In this document: piece after piece, positions 26,105 to 35,400 of the stretch
How positions within the stretch are numbered: the first letter of the stretch is position 1
Layout of the letters: the number at the start of each line of letters is the position of its first letter
Assembly (NCBI RefSeq): GCF_900009265.2
Contig: NZ_LR735014.1
Location: forward strand, 84,420-138,963
DNA: 54,544 bases
Reading direction: 5' to 3'
Source of the DNA: Planktothrix paucivesiculata PCC 9631
Lineage (GTDB): Bacteria; Cyanobacteriota; Cyanobacteriia; Cyanobacteriales; Microcoleaceae
The notes under the pieces: generated by a model
Database searches by the model: none
What the model saw: the letters and a program-made list of their open reading frames with translations, nothing else
What the model was told of the DNA's origin: nothing
Made by a program: the position numbers and the translations under genes

Positions 26105-27424
26105 ATGTCTTCTCTGAATAGCCCCATTATTTCACAGGTTAGGTTCTTACAGCGTCAGGTTGCAACTTTATTGCTGTATCAGGATATTTTTGATCATGAA
26201 ATTGGACAAGCATTTTTATATCTTTTAGAAACATTTCATCATAGTGAATCGAGTATTTTAAATTGTTTAAAAGCCTATGGAACTTGGTTTCAAGTCCAAG
26301 CAAAATATCAACAAAGTTGGCAAGAACATCTAATTACTCAAATTTTAAGGACGGATAATCCCTTTACCCAACAGGCTCAACAAACTACTTTTGATCAATT
26401 ACCTCCGGTATTAATTGAAGCGGCAAAACAAGATTTAAAAATCCTCCAAAGTCTCTATCAATATAATGGCGAAAAAATCAGCCATTGGTTAAGAACCGTC
26501 GCCCAGTTATCGGAAAATCCGATTATTTGGCAACCCCAAGCTGAACCCTTAGAAAAAATCCAAGAATTGCCCTTACGGAATCAATTTAAAACCCTAGAAA
26601 ATTGGTCAGAAGCCCTAGAAAGTTTAGCCAATCATTATCATCAATTTGGAATAGGTTTATTTGCCCAAGCTGATGCGTTTCGTTGGCAAAATAGCCAGTT
26701 AATCCCCATTAATCACCCAGATCCGGTACATTTGACCCAGTTAATCGGATATGAAACTCAACGGGATATTTTATTAAAAAATACGGAAATATTATTAGCA
26801 GGATATCCGGCTTTAAATGTTTTATTGTATGGTAGTCGGGGGTCGGGTAAATCTTCCTTGATAAAAGGATTATTACACCAATATAATGATCGCGGTTTAC
26901 GTTTAATTGAAGTGGCAAAATCCGACTTAAAAGACTTACCATTAGTCATAGAAAAATTGCGAGGAGTACCCCAAAAATTTATTGTTTTTGTGGATGATTT
27001 ATCCTTTGAGGAAGATGACGATGCTTTTAAATCTTTGAAAGTTGTATTAGAAGGAAATTTAACCGCCCGTCCGCAAAATGTGATTGTTTATGCTACTTCT
27101 AACCGCCGTCATTTAATTAGAGAATATTTTGAAGATCGACCTTCCCCGAAAGATCAGGATGAGGTTCATGTTTGGGATACGGTGCAGGAAAAATTATCCT
27201 TTAGCGATCGCTTTGGTTTAACCTTAACCTTTGAACCCGCCGATCAGAATACCTATTTGAATATGGTGCGACATTTAGCCAGTCAAGGGGGAATTAATAT
27301 CAGTCCCGAAGATTTGCAGTTTCGCGCCTTACAATGGGCGACTCGTCATAATGGACGTTCGGGACGAACTGCGCGGCAATTTGTTGACTTTTTGATAGCG
27401 GAATTAGCAGTTTTTGGAAAATAA
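26105..27424 (+). CDS. DUF815 family ATP-binding protein
   Basis: 439-residue AAA-type ATPase of the DUF815 family. The N-terminal half (1-200) is helical and specific to the cyanobacterial form. The ATPase domain follows: a lead-in GYETQRDILLKNTEILLAG, Walker A GSRGSGKSS (near 249), Walker B FIVFVDDLSFEE (near 300), the sensor region NVIVYATSNRRHLIREYF, and the C-terminal DRFGLTLTFEPADQNTYL. Cellular role unknown. It has its own promoter element, and the TerB-like gene is 82 bp downstream. Confidence 0.88.
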   Translation: MSSLNSPIISQVRFLQRQVATLLLYQDIFDHEIGQAFLYLLETFHHSESSILNCLKAYGTWFQVQAKYQQSWQEHLITQILRTDNPFTQQAQQTTFDQLPPVLIEAAKQDLKILQSLYQYNGEKISHWLRTVAQLSENPIIWQPQAEPLEKIQELPLRNQFKTLENWSEALESLANHYHQFGIGLFAQADAFRWQNSQLIPINHPDPVHLTQLIGYETQRDILLKNTEILLAGYPALNVLLYGSRGSGKSSLIKGLLHQYNDRGLRLIEVAKSDLKDLPLVIEKLRGVPQKFIVFVDDLSFEEDDDAFKSLKVVLEGNLTARPQNVIVYATSNRRHLIREYFEDRPSPKDQDEVHVWDTVQEKLSFSDRFGLTLTFEPADQNTYLNMVRHLASQGGINISPEDLQFRALQWATRHNGRSGRTARQFVDFLIAELAVFGK

Positions 27425-27506
27425 ATTGGAAAAAAAACGCAGATAGTGTAATCATAAGCGTGGGAAAAATCTACGATAACGCGAAATCTGTTAGGAGGTT
27501 TTCACA

Positions 27507-27920
27507 ATGTCAAGCGCCATTCAATTTAATTCTGCGGAAGCGTTTGCTGCGATCGCATTAATTGCGGTAGCCGCCGATGGTTATATTACTGGAACTGAAT
27601 CTCAAGCTATTACCACAACCTTCTCTCGAATGCAGCTTTTTAGTGATTATTCCGGGGAAAAAATGCGAGGAATGATTGATCAACTCCTGAAACAATTACA
27701 GGAACAAGGAGGGGATATATTATTAAAAGAGGCAGTGAAAAAATTGCCTGCGGAACTGCGAGAAACTGCCTTTGCTGTCGTTACTGATATTACTTTAGCC
27801 GATGGAGTTATTACCGAAGAAGAAGAAGCCCTATTAGATAAGCTCTTTAATGTTTTAGAGATTTCTGAACCGATGGCTAATAACATTATTGATGTGATGT
27901 TAATCAAAAATAAAGGATAG
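27507..27920 (+). CDS. TerB-like tellurite-resistance family protein
   Basis: 137-residue all-helical protein of the TerB/DjlA-N type. Two acidic signature segments are visible: IALIAVAADGYITGTESQAI near the N-terminus and TDITLADGVITEEEEALLDKLF near residue 97. TerB proteins bind metal and sit on membranes in stress responses; the cyanobacterial homologue has no known job. The gene has a good AGGAGG ribosome-binding site. Confidence 0.85.
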   Translation: MSSAIQFNSAEAFAAIALIAVAADGYITGTESQAITTTFSRMQLFSDYSGEKMRGMIDQLLKQLQEQGGDILLKEAVKKLPAELRETAFAVVTDITLADGVITEEEEALLDKLFNVLEISEPMANNIIDVMLIKNKG

Positions 27921-27966
27921 TAGAATTAAAATTGATTCGGTGGGCCTACCCACCCTGAAATTATTA

Positions 27967-28034
27967 GGTAATGGGTAATGGGTAATGGGTAATGGGTAAT
28001 GGGTAATGGGTAATGGGTAATGGGTAATGGGTAA
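27967..28034. repeat. heptanucleotide array (TAATGGG)n
   Basis: Nine or ten nearly perfect copies of taatggg, ending 17 bp before the menI start. It lies in the presumed 5' region of menI. Confidence 0.92.
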
Positions 28035-28051
28035 TAGATGACTAATAACTG

Positions 28052-28465
28052 ATGACTGATTTAGGATATATCTATAAGCGAACGATTCGTTTTCAAGATA
28101 CGGATGCTGCGGGGGTGGTTTATTTTGCTAATATTTTAGCAATATGTCATGAAGCCTATGAAGCATCTCTAAATCAGGCTGGAATTAATCTTAAAAGTTT
28201 TTTTGTTAATCCTGATTTTGCTATTCCGATTGTTCATGCGAGTGTTGATTTTCGGTTTCCCCTATTCTGTGGAGATCAAATTTTAATTGAGTTAAATTCT
28301 GAAATCATCAATGAAAATTCTTTCAAAATTCAGTATGAAATTGGATTAGATAACTCTAATCAATTAATTGCTGAAGCGATAACAAAACATATTTGTATTA
28401 ATCCTAAAACTCGTCAACGCCAACCTTTACCCTCTGCAATTATTCACTGGTTAGAAAAAGCATAA
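28052..28465 (+). CDS. menI: 1,4-dihydroxy-2-naphthoyl-CoA hydrolase
   Basis: 137-residue single-hotdog thioesterase of the cyanobacterial DHNA-CoA hydrolase type (Slr0204-like). It frees DHNA from CoA before prenylation by MenA. The catalytic segment [25 protein letters not shown] carries the Asp (about residue 16); the family core [20 protein letters not shown] follows. Length and motif match. It stands 7 kb from menA, with an intervening ATPase and TerB gene. YbgC-type thioesterases are the alternative. Confidence 0.87.
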   Translation: MTDLGYIYKRTIRFQDTDAAGVVYFANILAICHEAYEASLNQAGINLKSFFVNPDFAIPIVHASVDFRFPLFCGDQILIELNSEIINENSFKIQYEIGLDNSNQLIAEAITKHICINPKTRQRQPLPSAIIHWLEKA

Positions 28466-28469
28466 TAAT

Positions 28470-28559
28470 AGGACTTACGCAGAATACCCAATTATACGAC
28501 ATCTGTAGGGGCGAACGGCCGTTCGCCCCTACTAGATATAGTTGTTTTGCGTAAGTCCT
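28470..28559. repeat. 90-bp MITE with aggacttacgc ends
   Basis: The ends are inverted: aggacttacgc at 28470-28480 and gcgtaagtcct at 28549-28559. The centre is a palindrome (gtaggggcgaacggcc followed by its complement, 28505-28532). The same element in the other orientation starts at 54474. It encodes nothing and could fold into a long hairpin at the end of menI. Confidence 0.88.
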
Positions 28560-28585
28560 GAATAAGATATATAGGAATCCGCGCA

Positions 28586-28613
28586 GTAGAGACGTTGTAT
28601 ACAACATCTCTAC
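28586..28613. repeat. palindromic repeat GTAGAGACGTTG...
   Basis: A 28-bp near-perfect palindrome (gtagagacgttgta and its complement with one mismatch) between convergent menI and the holin-like gene. Same family as 13747 and 42761. It could act as a two-way terminator. Confidence 0.75.
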
Positions 28614-28631
28614 TTATTAATCACTAATTTT

Positions 28632-29015
28632 TTATGGGTTTAAGGACTCCTGAGAACTAAATAATTGGGGATATTTTTCAACAAAATAACCATTGAGGAA
28701 AGCATTAACGGCGGATAAAATCACAGGGCCTAAAATAAAAGCTAATAAACCCTGTACTTGAAATCCAGGAATAAAAACCGAAGCTAACCAGAAACAGAAA
28801 CCATTAACAATGAAGGAAAAACCACCTAAACTTAAAATATTTAGGGGAATGGATAAGGTTGATAAAATCGGTTTAATAAAAGCATTGACTCCGCCAATAG
28901 CCGACGCCGCGATTAAAGCTGCTACAAAGGTAGATAAATTTACCCCGGGTACAACTATATCAACCACTAATAAACTTAGGGCTGTTGCTACCAACGTTAA
29001 TAATGATGCGATCAT
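28632..29015 (-). CDS. phage holin family IV-like membrane protein
   Basis: 127-residue protein with four membrane segments of the YvlD/mycobacterial holin superfamily IV type (PF04020). Marks: SAIGGVNAFIKPILSTLSIPLNILSLGGFSFIVNGFCFWLAS and PVILSAVNAFLNGYF. Despite the name, no phage genes are near; the family is widespread on chromosomes, with unknown function. The gene reads in the same direction as the coiled-coil protein 28 bp upstream. Confidence 0.87.
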   Translation of the reverse strand: MIASLLTLVATALSLLVVDIVVPGVNLSTFVAALIAASAIGGVNAFIKPILSTLSIPLNILSLGGFSFIVNGFCFWLASVFIPGFQVQGLLAFILGPVILSAVNAFLNGYFVEKYPQLFSSQESLNP

Positions 29016-29043
29016 AAATTTTGCCTCAGATTGTGTTGCGGTT

Positions 29044-29865
29044 TTAAAGGGTATCTTTGTTTAAATTGGATGAATCCTCTTTTTTTTCATCAGGTTGGGA
29101 CTGATTATTAGTAAAGGTTTCAGAAATCGATTTCCACAGATCGTTTAAACGTTGTTTAATTTGTTTTTCTTTTTGAGCGATCGCCGTGCCTGCTTCTCCT
29201 AACTTAGCTTCAAAATCTTGGCGTTTCTCATCAATTTTTTCAGTATAAATTTCTGGTTCATCCTTGGCTTTTTCATACCAAGATTTCGCCTCCTCTAAAT
29301 AATCCTTAACCTCCTCATAACGTTGTCCATAGCGTCCGACTAAGTTAGCATTAACAATTGCTAATTGAGCTTTGAGTTGGGCATAACGTTTCTGCATTAG
29401 CGTAGATTCTTCGCTATTTTTAATGGTTTTAATCGCAGATTCAACCGCCGTTTTAACCTGATCTGACTTATTCGTTCCAACTTCTTGAATATCACTCAAA
29501 GCCAAATTAATATTATTTTGTAACTCCTGTTCGTGCTGATCAATTCGAGCTTGGAGTTGTTTCACCTCCGCTTGAGTTTTAGCAATCGACTCCTGTTTTC
29601 GTTGACTAATACCGTCAATCACTCCTTCAATAGAAGCGGTCACATTTTCTTGAACTTCCTCCCCTTTTCCTTTAACAGTTTCTAAAACGGTTCCTACAAC
29701 CTGTTTAACTAAATCCCGGATTTCTTGAGAACCACCTTTAAATTCTGAACCGACTTCTGAGATGGAAGATTTAACAATTTCCCGAATTCGTTCAGCCCGT
29801 AATTTACCTTCAGATTGGGCTTTTTCTAAATCCGAGGTAAGTTTGTTTTCAGTTGTTTCTGACAT
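29044..29865 (-). CDS. coiled-coil hypothetical protein
   Basis: 273-residue protein rich in Glu, Lys and Gln, mostly helical, with long coiled-coil stretches (about 15-170 and 195-260, for example EVKQLQARIDQHEQELQNN). No signal peptide, membrane segment or catalytic motif is visible, and I know no function for it. The start ATG 29865 (MSETTENK) has GAGGA seven bases upstream; an earlier ATG at 29871 would leave almost no spacing. It is probably co-transcribed with the holin-like gene. Confidence 0.72.
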   Translation of the reverse strand: MSETTENKLTSDLEKAQSEGKLRAERIREIVKSSISEVGSEFKGGSQEIRDLVKQVVGTVLETVKGKGEEVQENVTASIEGVIDGISQRKQESIAKTQAEVKQLQARIDQHEQELQNNINLALSDIQEVGTNKSDQVKTAVESAIKTIKNSEESTLMQKRYAQLKAQLAIVNANLVGRYGQRYEEVKDYLEEAKSWYEKAKDEPEIYTEKIDEKRQDFEAKLGEAGTAIAQKEKQIKQRLNDLWKSISETFTNNQSQPDEKKEDSSNLNKDTL

Positions 29866-29953
29866 GGCCATATCCTCAATAATAGGCTAAAGTTCTCCTC
29901 CATGATAAACAAATTTTTCCGATTCTGTGAGTAAAGTTTTCTACACTCTACAT

Positions 29954-30158
29954 ATAGGAATAGGGAATAGGGAATAGGGAATAGGGAATAGGGAATAGGT
30001 AATGGGTAATGGGTAATGGGTAATGGGTAATTCGTAATTCGTAATTTGTAATTCGTAATTCGTAATTCGTAATTCGTAATTCATAATTCGTAATTCGTAA
30101 TTCGTAATTCGTAATTCGTAATTCATAATTCGTAATTCGTAATTCGTAATTCGTAATT
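29954..30158. repeat. three adjoining heptanucleotide arrays
   Basis: About 200 bp made of (aataggg)n, then (taatggg)n, then (attcgta)n. It fills most of the 285-bp space between the GAF protein gene and the coiled-coil gene. An open frame through it on the minus strand (repeating NYELRIT) is a by-product of the 7-bp period and is not called. Confidence 0.92.
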
Positions 30159-32472
30159 ACCCATCCCCCATTTCTGTAACAGCAACCCGGGCATAATTCA
30201 ACCCACTAACCCCCGGAAGGGGATCGACAACTCCAAATTCGATTTTATCCGTTACCCACCCTTCCCGATGCAAATAGCGTAAATACTGTGCATATTCTTC
30301 CCATTCTTCTTCCGTTGAATAAACAATAGTTAGCATTCCCGATTGAGTAATACGGGTTTTTGTTTCCCTATCAATTCCTTTATCAATGCGTTTTTTAACA
30401 ATTTCATAACGGATGTCGCGGGTTCCTCGCACTGAAAAAATGCTTTCGGTATTTTCATCATGAAAAATATCAATCGGGGTATGCTGGACTAAAACTAAGT
30501 GGACTAAATCTAGGGTGATTTTATGTTCTGATTTTAATTGAAATATAGTTCGGGCACAATCACACATTGCCCGCAGTTGTTCATAGCGGAGACTGCAAAT
30601 ATGAAAGGAAGTAAACCGTGAATCAATAGATTTTCCCGCATAGATAATATAATCCATGCCATCGCTAATTTCCATATCATAATAATGGGGAATAATCATC
30701 TGCATTTGCTTTTCCCATTTTGTCCAGGTTTGTTGTAAATGATGGGTAATTTGATGTAACATTTCATCATAGTGAGAGCGGGCTTTATACACACATCCAT
30801 GTTCATTATTACAGGCTTGTTCATATTGTTTTAAAGCCTCTTGTACCTGGGGATTACATTGAGAAAAATAATCAAAATAAATTTCTAAATGTTTTTCTAA
30901 ATAATCCGTTGCACTCATTTCAATTTCAACACTGATCTCGGATTCAAGTTCAGTTAAATAAGTCTGTAAATCCTGTTTAAGTTGTTCCCCCAAGGCTGAA
31001 TCTTGAGTTTCACATAAAACCTCAACAATATTAATTGCTAATTGAAATTGTTCTAATAAATCTTCTTTAATCGCACAATTGCGTTGTTCGGATGAGCCCC
31101 GAATATCTGAAATTCCATACAGGGGATAAACGGTTTCAAAGACAATGGTTTCTGGTTTAAATCCCCAACCGCGACGTTCGGCTTCCTGTAAAAATCGCCA
31201 TTCAACTGAAGGATGAATATTGCGTAATTTGGTGAATTGTTGTTGTAAGGAATGACAAAACGCCGTAATAAAACCGGGAATTAATTCCTGGGCATTTTTA
31301 ACATCAGTCAGGGTAAAATGATTGGGGTGATCGCTAGTTAACCCTACCACCCCTAAAATTTGTTGACTGCCTTTTAAATTAACTGATTGAATTACTAAGG
31401 GAATTAACAACAAAGAACGGAAATTAAGTTTGCGTAAATAGCGTTCAAAATCCGTAGGACATTGTTGGCGAAGATCAGAAATATTAATCACTTGATTCTG
31501 TTGAACTGCTTCAATGATTGGAGAGTCATTCAGCGTATCTAAAGAATAAATAATCGGTTGGGTAATCTTGGTATTTAAGCTCAGAGAGAGTTTAGCTTCT
31601 TGACCTTGAAGACGTAATAATAAACAGTTGGTGACTCTAAACAAAGAATGTAATTGCTGTTCGATTTGTTCCCACTTTTGAGATTGAATAATTAAATCTC
31701 GGCTAATTAATTGATAGGTGACGCGGCGCATTTGTTCTGCTTGGGTAATTTCCAACCCTTCTAACAACAAAACTCCTTCTATTTGATAGTTATCTAAATT
31801 TAACTTTTGGGCAAGTTGATTAAAATTTTCAGGATTGGAAAACCAAGCCTCTCGCTCAGAAACGGGGATTAATTTGAGTTTAAAGGTGGCAAATTCATCT
31901 TGTTTAGGATTTTGTCGTTTAATTTGTAGTAAATCGGAATTTACCCAAATTCTAATAAATTTTTGTTTGAAGGTTTTAGGGTTGTTTAAAATTGCGATCG
32001 CCGACTGTTCAATGATTTGTAAAGATTGCAGATCAATGCCATAATCCTGCTGCAAAATTTTATGGAGTAAATGATAACGATAGAGTTCTTCTAAAGTTAA
32101 ATTATCCCAGTGTTGAAAGATATCTTGAATTTTCAGGTTTAATCCGTTTAAAAGTCGATCTTCAATGTCAATATTTTTATGCTTTCTCTGTGAATTTACG
32201 GATAACCCCGTTTCTGCGTCTAATAGGGTTGTATGCAGTTGACAAACCCGACAAAACGACTGATTCCCGTAACGCACTGTTAAGGTTTGAGGATCAATAA
32301 TCGCCATCAACAGATGACTACGACTTTGTAAATAAAATAACTGCTCAATAGTCTGTTTCAAATCCTCGGGTGTTTCGAGTTTTTGATAGGAAGTTAATTG
32401 CTGTGTAGACTCAGAGGAGACAGTATTTTCAGACACTTTACTGCTGGGGGAAAGGGACTTAGAAATTGTCAT
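30157..32472 (-). CDS. GAF-domain signalling protein with conserved C-terminal region
   Basis: 771-residue soluble protein. The N-terminal region (about 35-160) has PAS-like features (LLMAIIDPQTLTVRYGNQSF with a CRVC pair). A GAF domain covers about 255-415 (FRSLLLIPLVIQSVNLKGSQQILGVVGLTS). The C-terminal 340 residues contain a motif I recall from other GAF proteins but cannot name (PLYGISDIRGSSEQRN near 465), then a helical part and an Asp/His-rich end. There is no kinase, cyclase or HTH domain. It begins 20 bp after the hybrid kinase gene ends, in the same direction, so the two likely form one signalling unit. Confidence 0.8.
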   Translation of the reverse strand: MTISKSLSPSSKVSENTVSSESTQQLTSYQKLETPEDLKQTIEQLFYLQSRSHLLMAIIDPQTLTVRYGNQSFCRVCQLHTTLLDAETGLSVNSQRKHKNIDIEDRLLNGLNLKIQDIFQHWDNLTLEELYRYHLLHKILQQDYGIDLQSLQIIEQSAIAILNNPKTFKQKFIRIWVNSDLLQIKRQNPKQDEFATFKLKLIPVSEREAWFSNPENFNQLAQKLNLDNYQIEGVLLLEGLEITQAEQMRRVTYQLISRDLIIQSQKWEQIEQQLHSLFRVTNCLLLRLQGQEAKLSLSLNTKITQPIIYSLDTLNDSPIIEAVQQNQVINISDLRQQCPTDFERYLRKLNFRSLLLIPLVIQSVNLKGSQQILGVVGLTSDHPNHFTLTDVKNAQELIPGFITAFCHSLQQQFTKLRNIHPSVEWRFLQEAERRGWGFKPETIVFETVYPLYGISDIRGSSEQRNCAIKEDLLEQFQLAINIVEVLCETQDSALGEQLKQDLQTYLTELESEISVEIEMSATDYLEKHLEIYFDYFSQCNPQVQEALKQYEQACNNEHGCVYKARSHYDEMLHQITHHLQQTWTKWEKQMQMIIPHYYDMEISDGMDYIIYAGKSIDSRFTSFHICSLRYEQLRAMCDCARTIFQLKSEHKITLDLVHLVLVQHTPIDIFHDENTESIFSVRGTRDIRYEIVKKRIDKGIDRETKTRITQSGMLTIVYSTEEEWEEYAQYLRYLHREGWVTDKIEFGVVDPLPGVSGLNYARVAVTEMGDG

Positions 32473-32492
32473 TTGATTCTAACAGATCTTGA

Positions 32493-35400
32493 TCAAATTA
32501 CCGAGTTCCGAATTCGATGGGTTAAAGTAGCAACCCAAGCCCGCAATTCATCGGCTACCATAGGTTTACCCGCGTGTAGAAATCCCGTGTCCCGGATGAG
32601 GGAGCCGTTTGTTTTTGCCGTATTAGCTGTTAATCCAATCACCGGAATCGATGATCTGTTTCTAACCCCATTCCTACACAGATAGGCCTCCATATCGGCC
32701 ATCCCCAGATCAGATACTAAGACATCGGGGGAAAACTCCCCAATCAAGAGGGCCTCGGTGGGGGAGCTTGCTACTTTCACCTCGGCTCCGGCTTGGGTTA
32801 GGCTCGATTCGACTAAATTGAGAATCTCCGCTTGATCATCAATGACTAAAACCCGCAAACCCTTTAAATCAACGGGCTCGGTCGCGGGGTTTGGGGCCGA
32901 GGGCGGTTGTAGTTCAGATTTAATTAAGGGTAATTGCACGGTAAAGGTGGCTCCTAAATCTTTTCCTAAACTGTCTGCACTGACTGTCCCCCCATGTAAT
33001 TCCGTCAGGTGTCGGACAATGGCTAGTCCCAGTCCCAACCCCCCAAATTTGCGGGTGTTTGTCCCATCCTGTTGACGAAAATAGTCAAAAACATAGGGTA
33101 AAAACTGCTGATTGATGCCAATTCCGGTGTCTTTGATTTGAATTCGAGCGTGATCGGCTTCACACCCTAAGCAAATCTCCACCAAACCACCCGGGGGAGT
33201 AAATTTAATCCCATTAGACAATAGATTCCAGATGATCTGTTGCAGCCGGGCTGCATCTCCCAAAACATAGATGGGCAAAGGAGAAAAACCAGAATTTTGA
33301 GCGATTTCAAACCTAACTTGAATCCCTTTAGCTTCCGCAGCTAACTTAAAGGTTTCTAGGGCTGATCGGATAGTTGTGATTAAATCCACGAGTTGGTTGT
33401 GTAAGACCATTTTTCCGCGCAAAATTCGAGAAATATCTAATAAATCCTCAATCAGTTGGGTTTGTAGTTTCGCATTCCGCTCGATGGTTTCTAAGGCCCG
33501 GGCCGTGGCTTGGGAATCGAATTTACGAGTTTGTAGGAGTTTTGTCCAACCCAAAATTGGATTTAAGGGCGATCGCAATTCATGGGATAAAACCGTGAGA
33601 AACTCATCCTTAATCCGGTTGGTCATTTCGGCTTGCTCCCGGGCAGCCTGTTCCCGGATTAGCAGTTGTTCCCGTTCCTGTTCGACTCGTTTGCGATCGC
33701 TCACATCCAAAAACGCCCCAATCACCCCCCGAACCTCCCCCGCTTCATCTCGTAAAGGAACCGCCCGACCATAAATAAAACGCACTTCCCCATTTTCAAA
33801 GACAAACTCAAATTCCGATTCAATATTTTCTCCCGTCCGTCCCGCCTGCTGCATGGGCAAATCTTCTAGGGGAATGTCTTGGCCCTGGTGTTGAATCTTG
33901 AATTCAAAGGGATAGGAGCCATCCTCGGGGGTCGCCGTCACCACTGCTCCCGGGGTCAACTGCACCAATTCATGGGCAGCCCGGTTCGCCGTCATCTGCT
34001 GGCACTGGGGGTCATGGGCAATCCAGACCGCGGCCGGAACGGTTTCCATAAAGGTTTTCAACTCCTCGGCCCTAGCCCTAGCCTGGGTTTCACTTTGACG
34101 CAGGGCTAATTCAATCCGTTTGTATTCAGAAATATCAACGGCCGCACAAGTGATCCCGATAATGTCCTGGTCAGGATTGTGTAGGGGCTCAATGGTCAAA
34201 TCAAAACAGTATTGCTGTCCGTCGTTGAAAAGAAGAACTTCCTCCCGCGTCCCGATCCCTGTTTCCAGAACCCGGCGTTTGAGTTGAGTTAGTCGAGTCG
34301 CTTCCTCCTCGGGGAACAACTCAAAATCCGTATAACCGATAATCTCCTGGTCGGAGCGTTTGAGGGTGGGATTGTGAACCCAGGTGTAGCGGAGGGTTTG
34401 ATCCTGATTAAATAGAGTAATTGGCGCACTTTTCAGGGCCACCCGTAATCGTTCTTCACTTTTGAGCAAAGTCACTTCTGCCTGTTTGCGTGTAGTAATA
34501 TCTCGCCAATAAATGGCTAAACCCTTTTCGTAGGGGTAAACATGAACTTCATACCAGAGGTTGTCTTCAACCAAACAGGTTTCAAAATGATCCGCGACCT
34601 GAGTTTGGATCACCTGAGACAGTTTTTCCTGACAATTTAAACCCAATAAATGAGCATAAGTCTTCCAAAAATTACGCCCTAATAATTGTTCTCGGGTTTT
34701 ACCAAAGAGCCGTTCTGAAGCTCCATTCACATAGGTTAATTGCCACTGATGATCTAAGGATAAAAAGCCATCGGTAATGTTTTCGAGAATATCAATTACC
34801 TGGGCTTTGGTATTAATTAATTCTTGTTCTCGAATTGTGGCTTCTTGACGGAGTTGGGTCATTTCCAAAATCGACCGGACGCGGGCTAGGAGTTCCCGAG
34901 CCGAAAAAGGTTTAATCAGATAGTCGTCGGCCTTAGCTTCTAGGCCTTCAATCAGGGCATTTTCTCCCGCCCGGGCCGAAAGCAGAATAATCGGAATCTG
35001 TTCAGTGCTAGGATCATGGCGCAGAATTTGCAGAAGTTCCAAGCCATTCAATTCCGGCATGATTACATCGGTAATCAGTAAATCTGGTTTGTGTTCCCGA
35101 ATCCAATCTAAGGCAGCTAATCCGGTATTTAACGCTTTTACCTGATATTTTTGACTCAGTAAACGCTGAACATAATTGCACAGATCGGCATTATCATCCA
35201 CCACCAAGATCTGGGGAAGGGCGGATGGGGGCGGCGGCATCTGTTGCACTTCAACCCCACCATCTGTTTCCGCAGACCAACTTTTGACTTCATCTAAATA
35301 GGTCGCCGTCATCTTGGAGGAGGTCACAGGAGTAATGACCAGGGGATTTTGGGGGTTTAGATCGACTTGTTCCGCCGGGAGATGACTATAGCCAGAGGGA

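Noticed and set aside
28632-29015. prophage signal from the holin-family protein
   Set aside because: The family is common on chromosomes, and no capsid, tail, integrase or lysin gene is near.
29941-30126. 61-codon frame repeating NYELRIT on the minus strand
   Set aside because: It is the translation of a 7-bp tandem repeat, which stays open because three units make 21 bases. No start site or family supports it.
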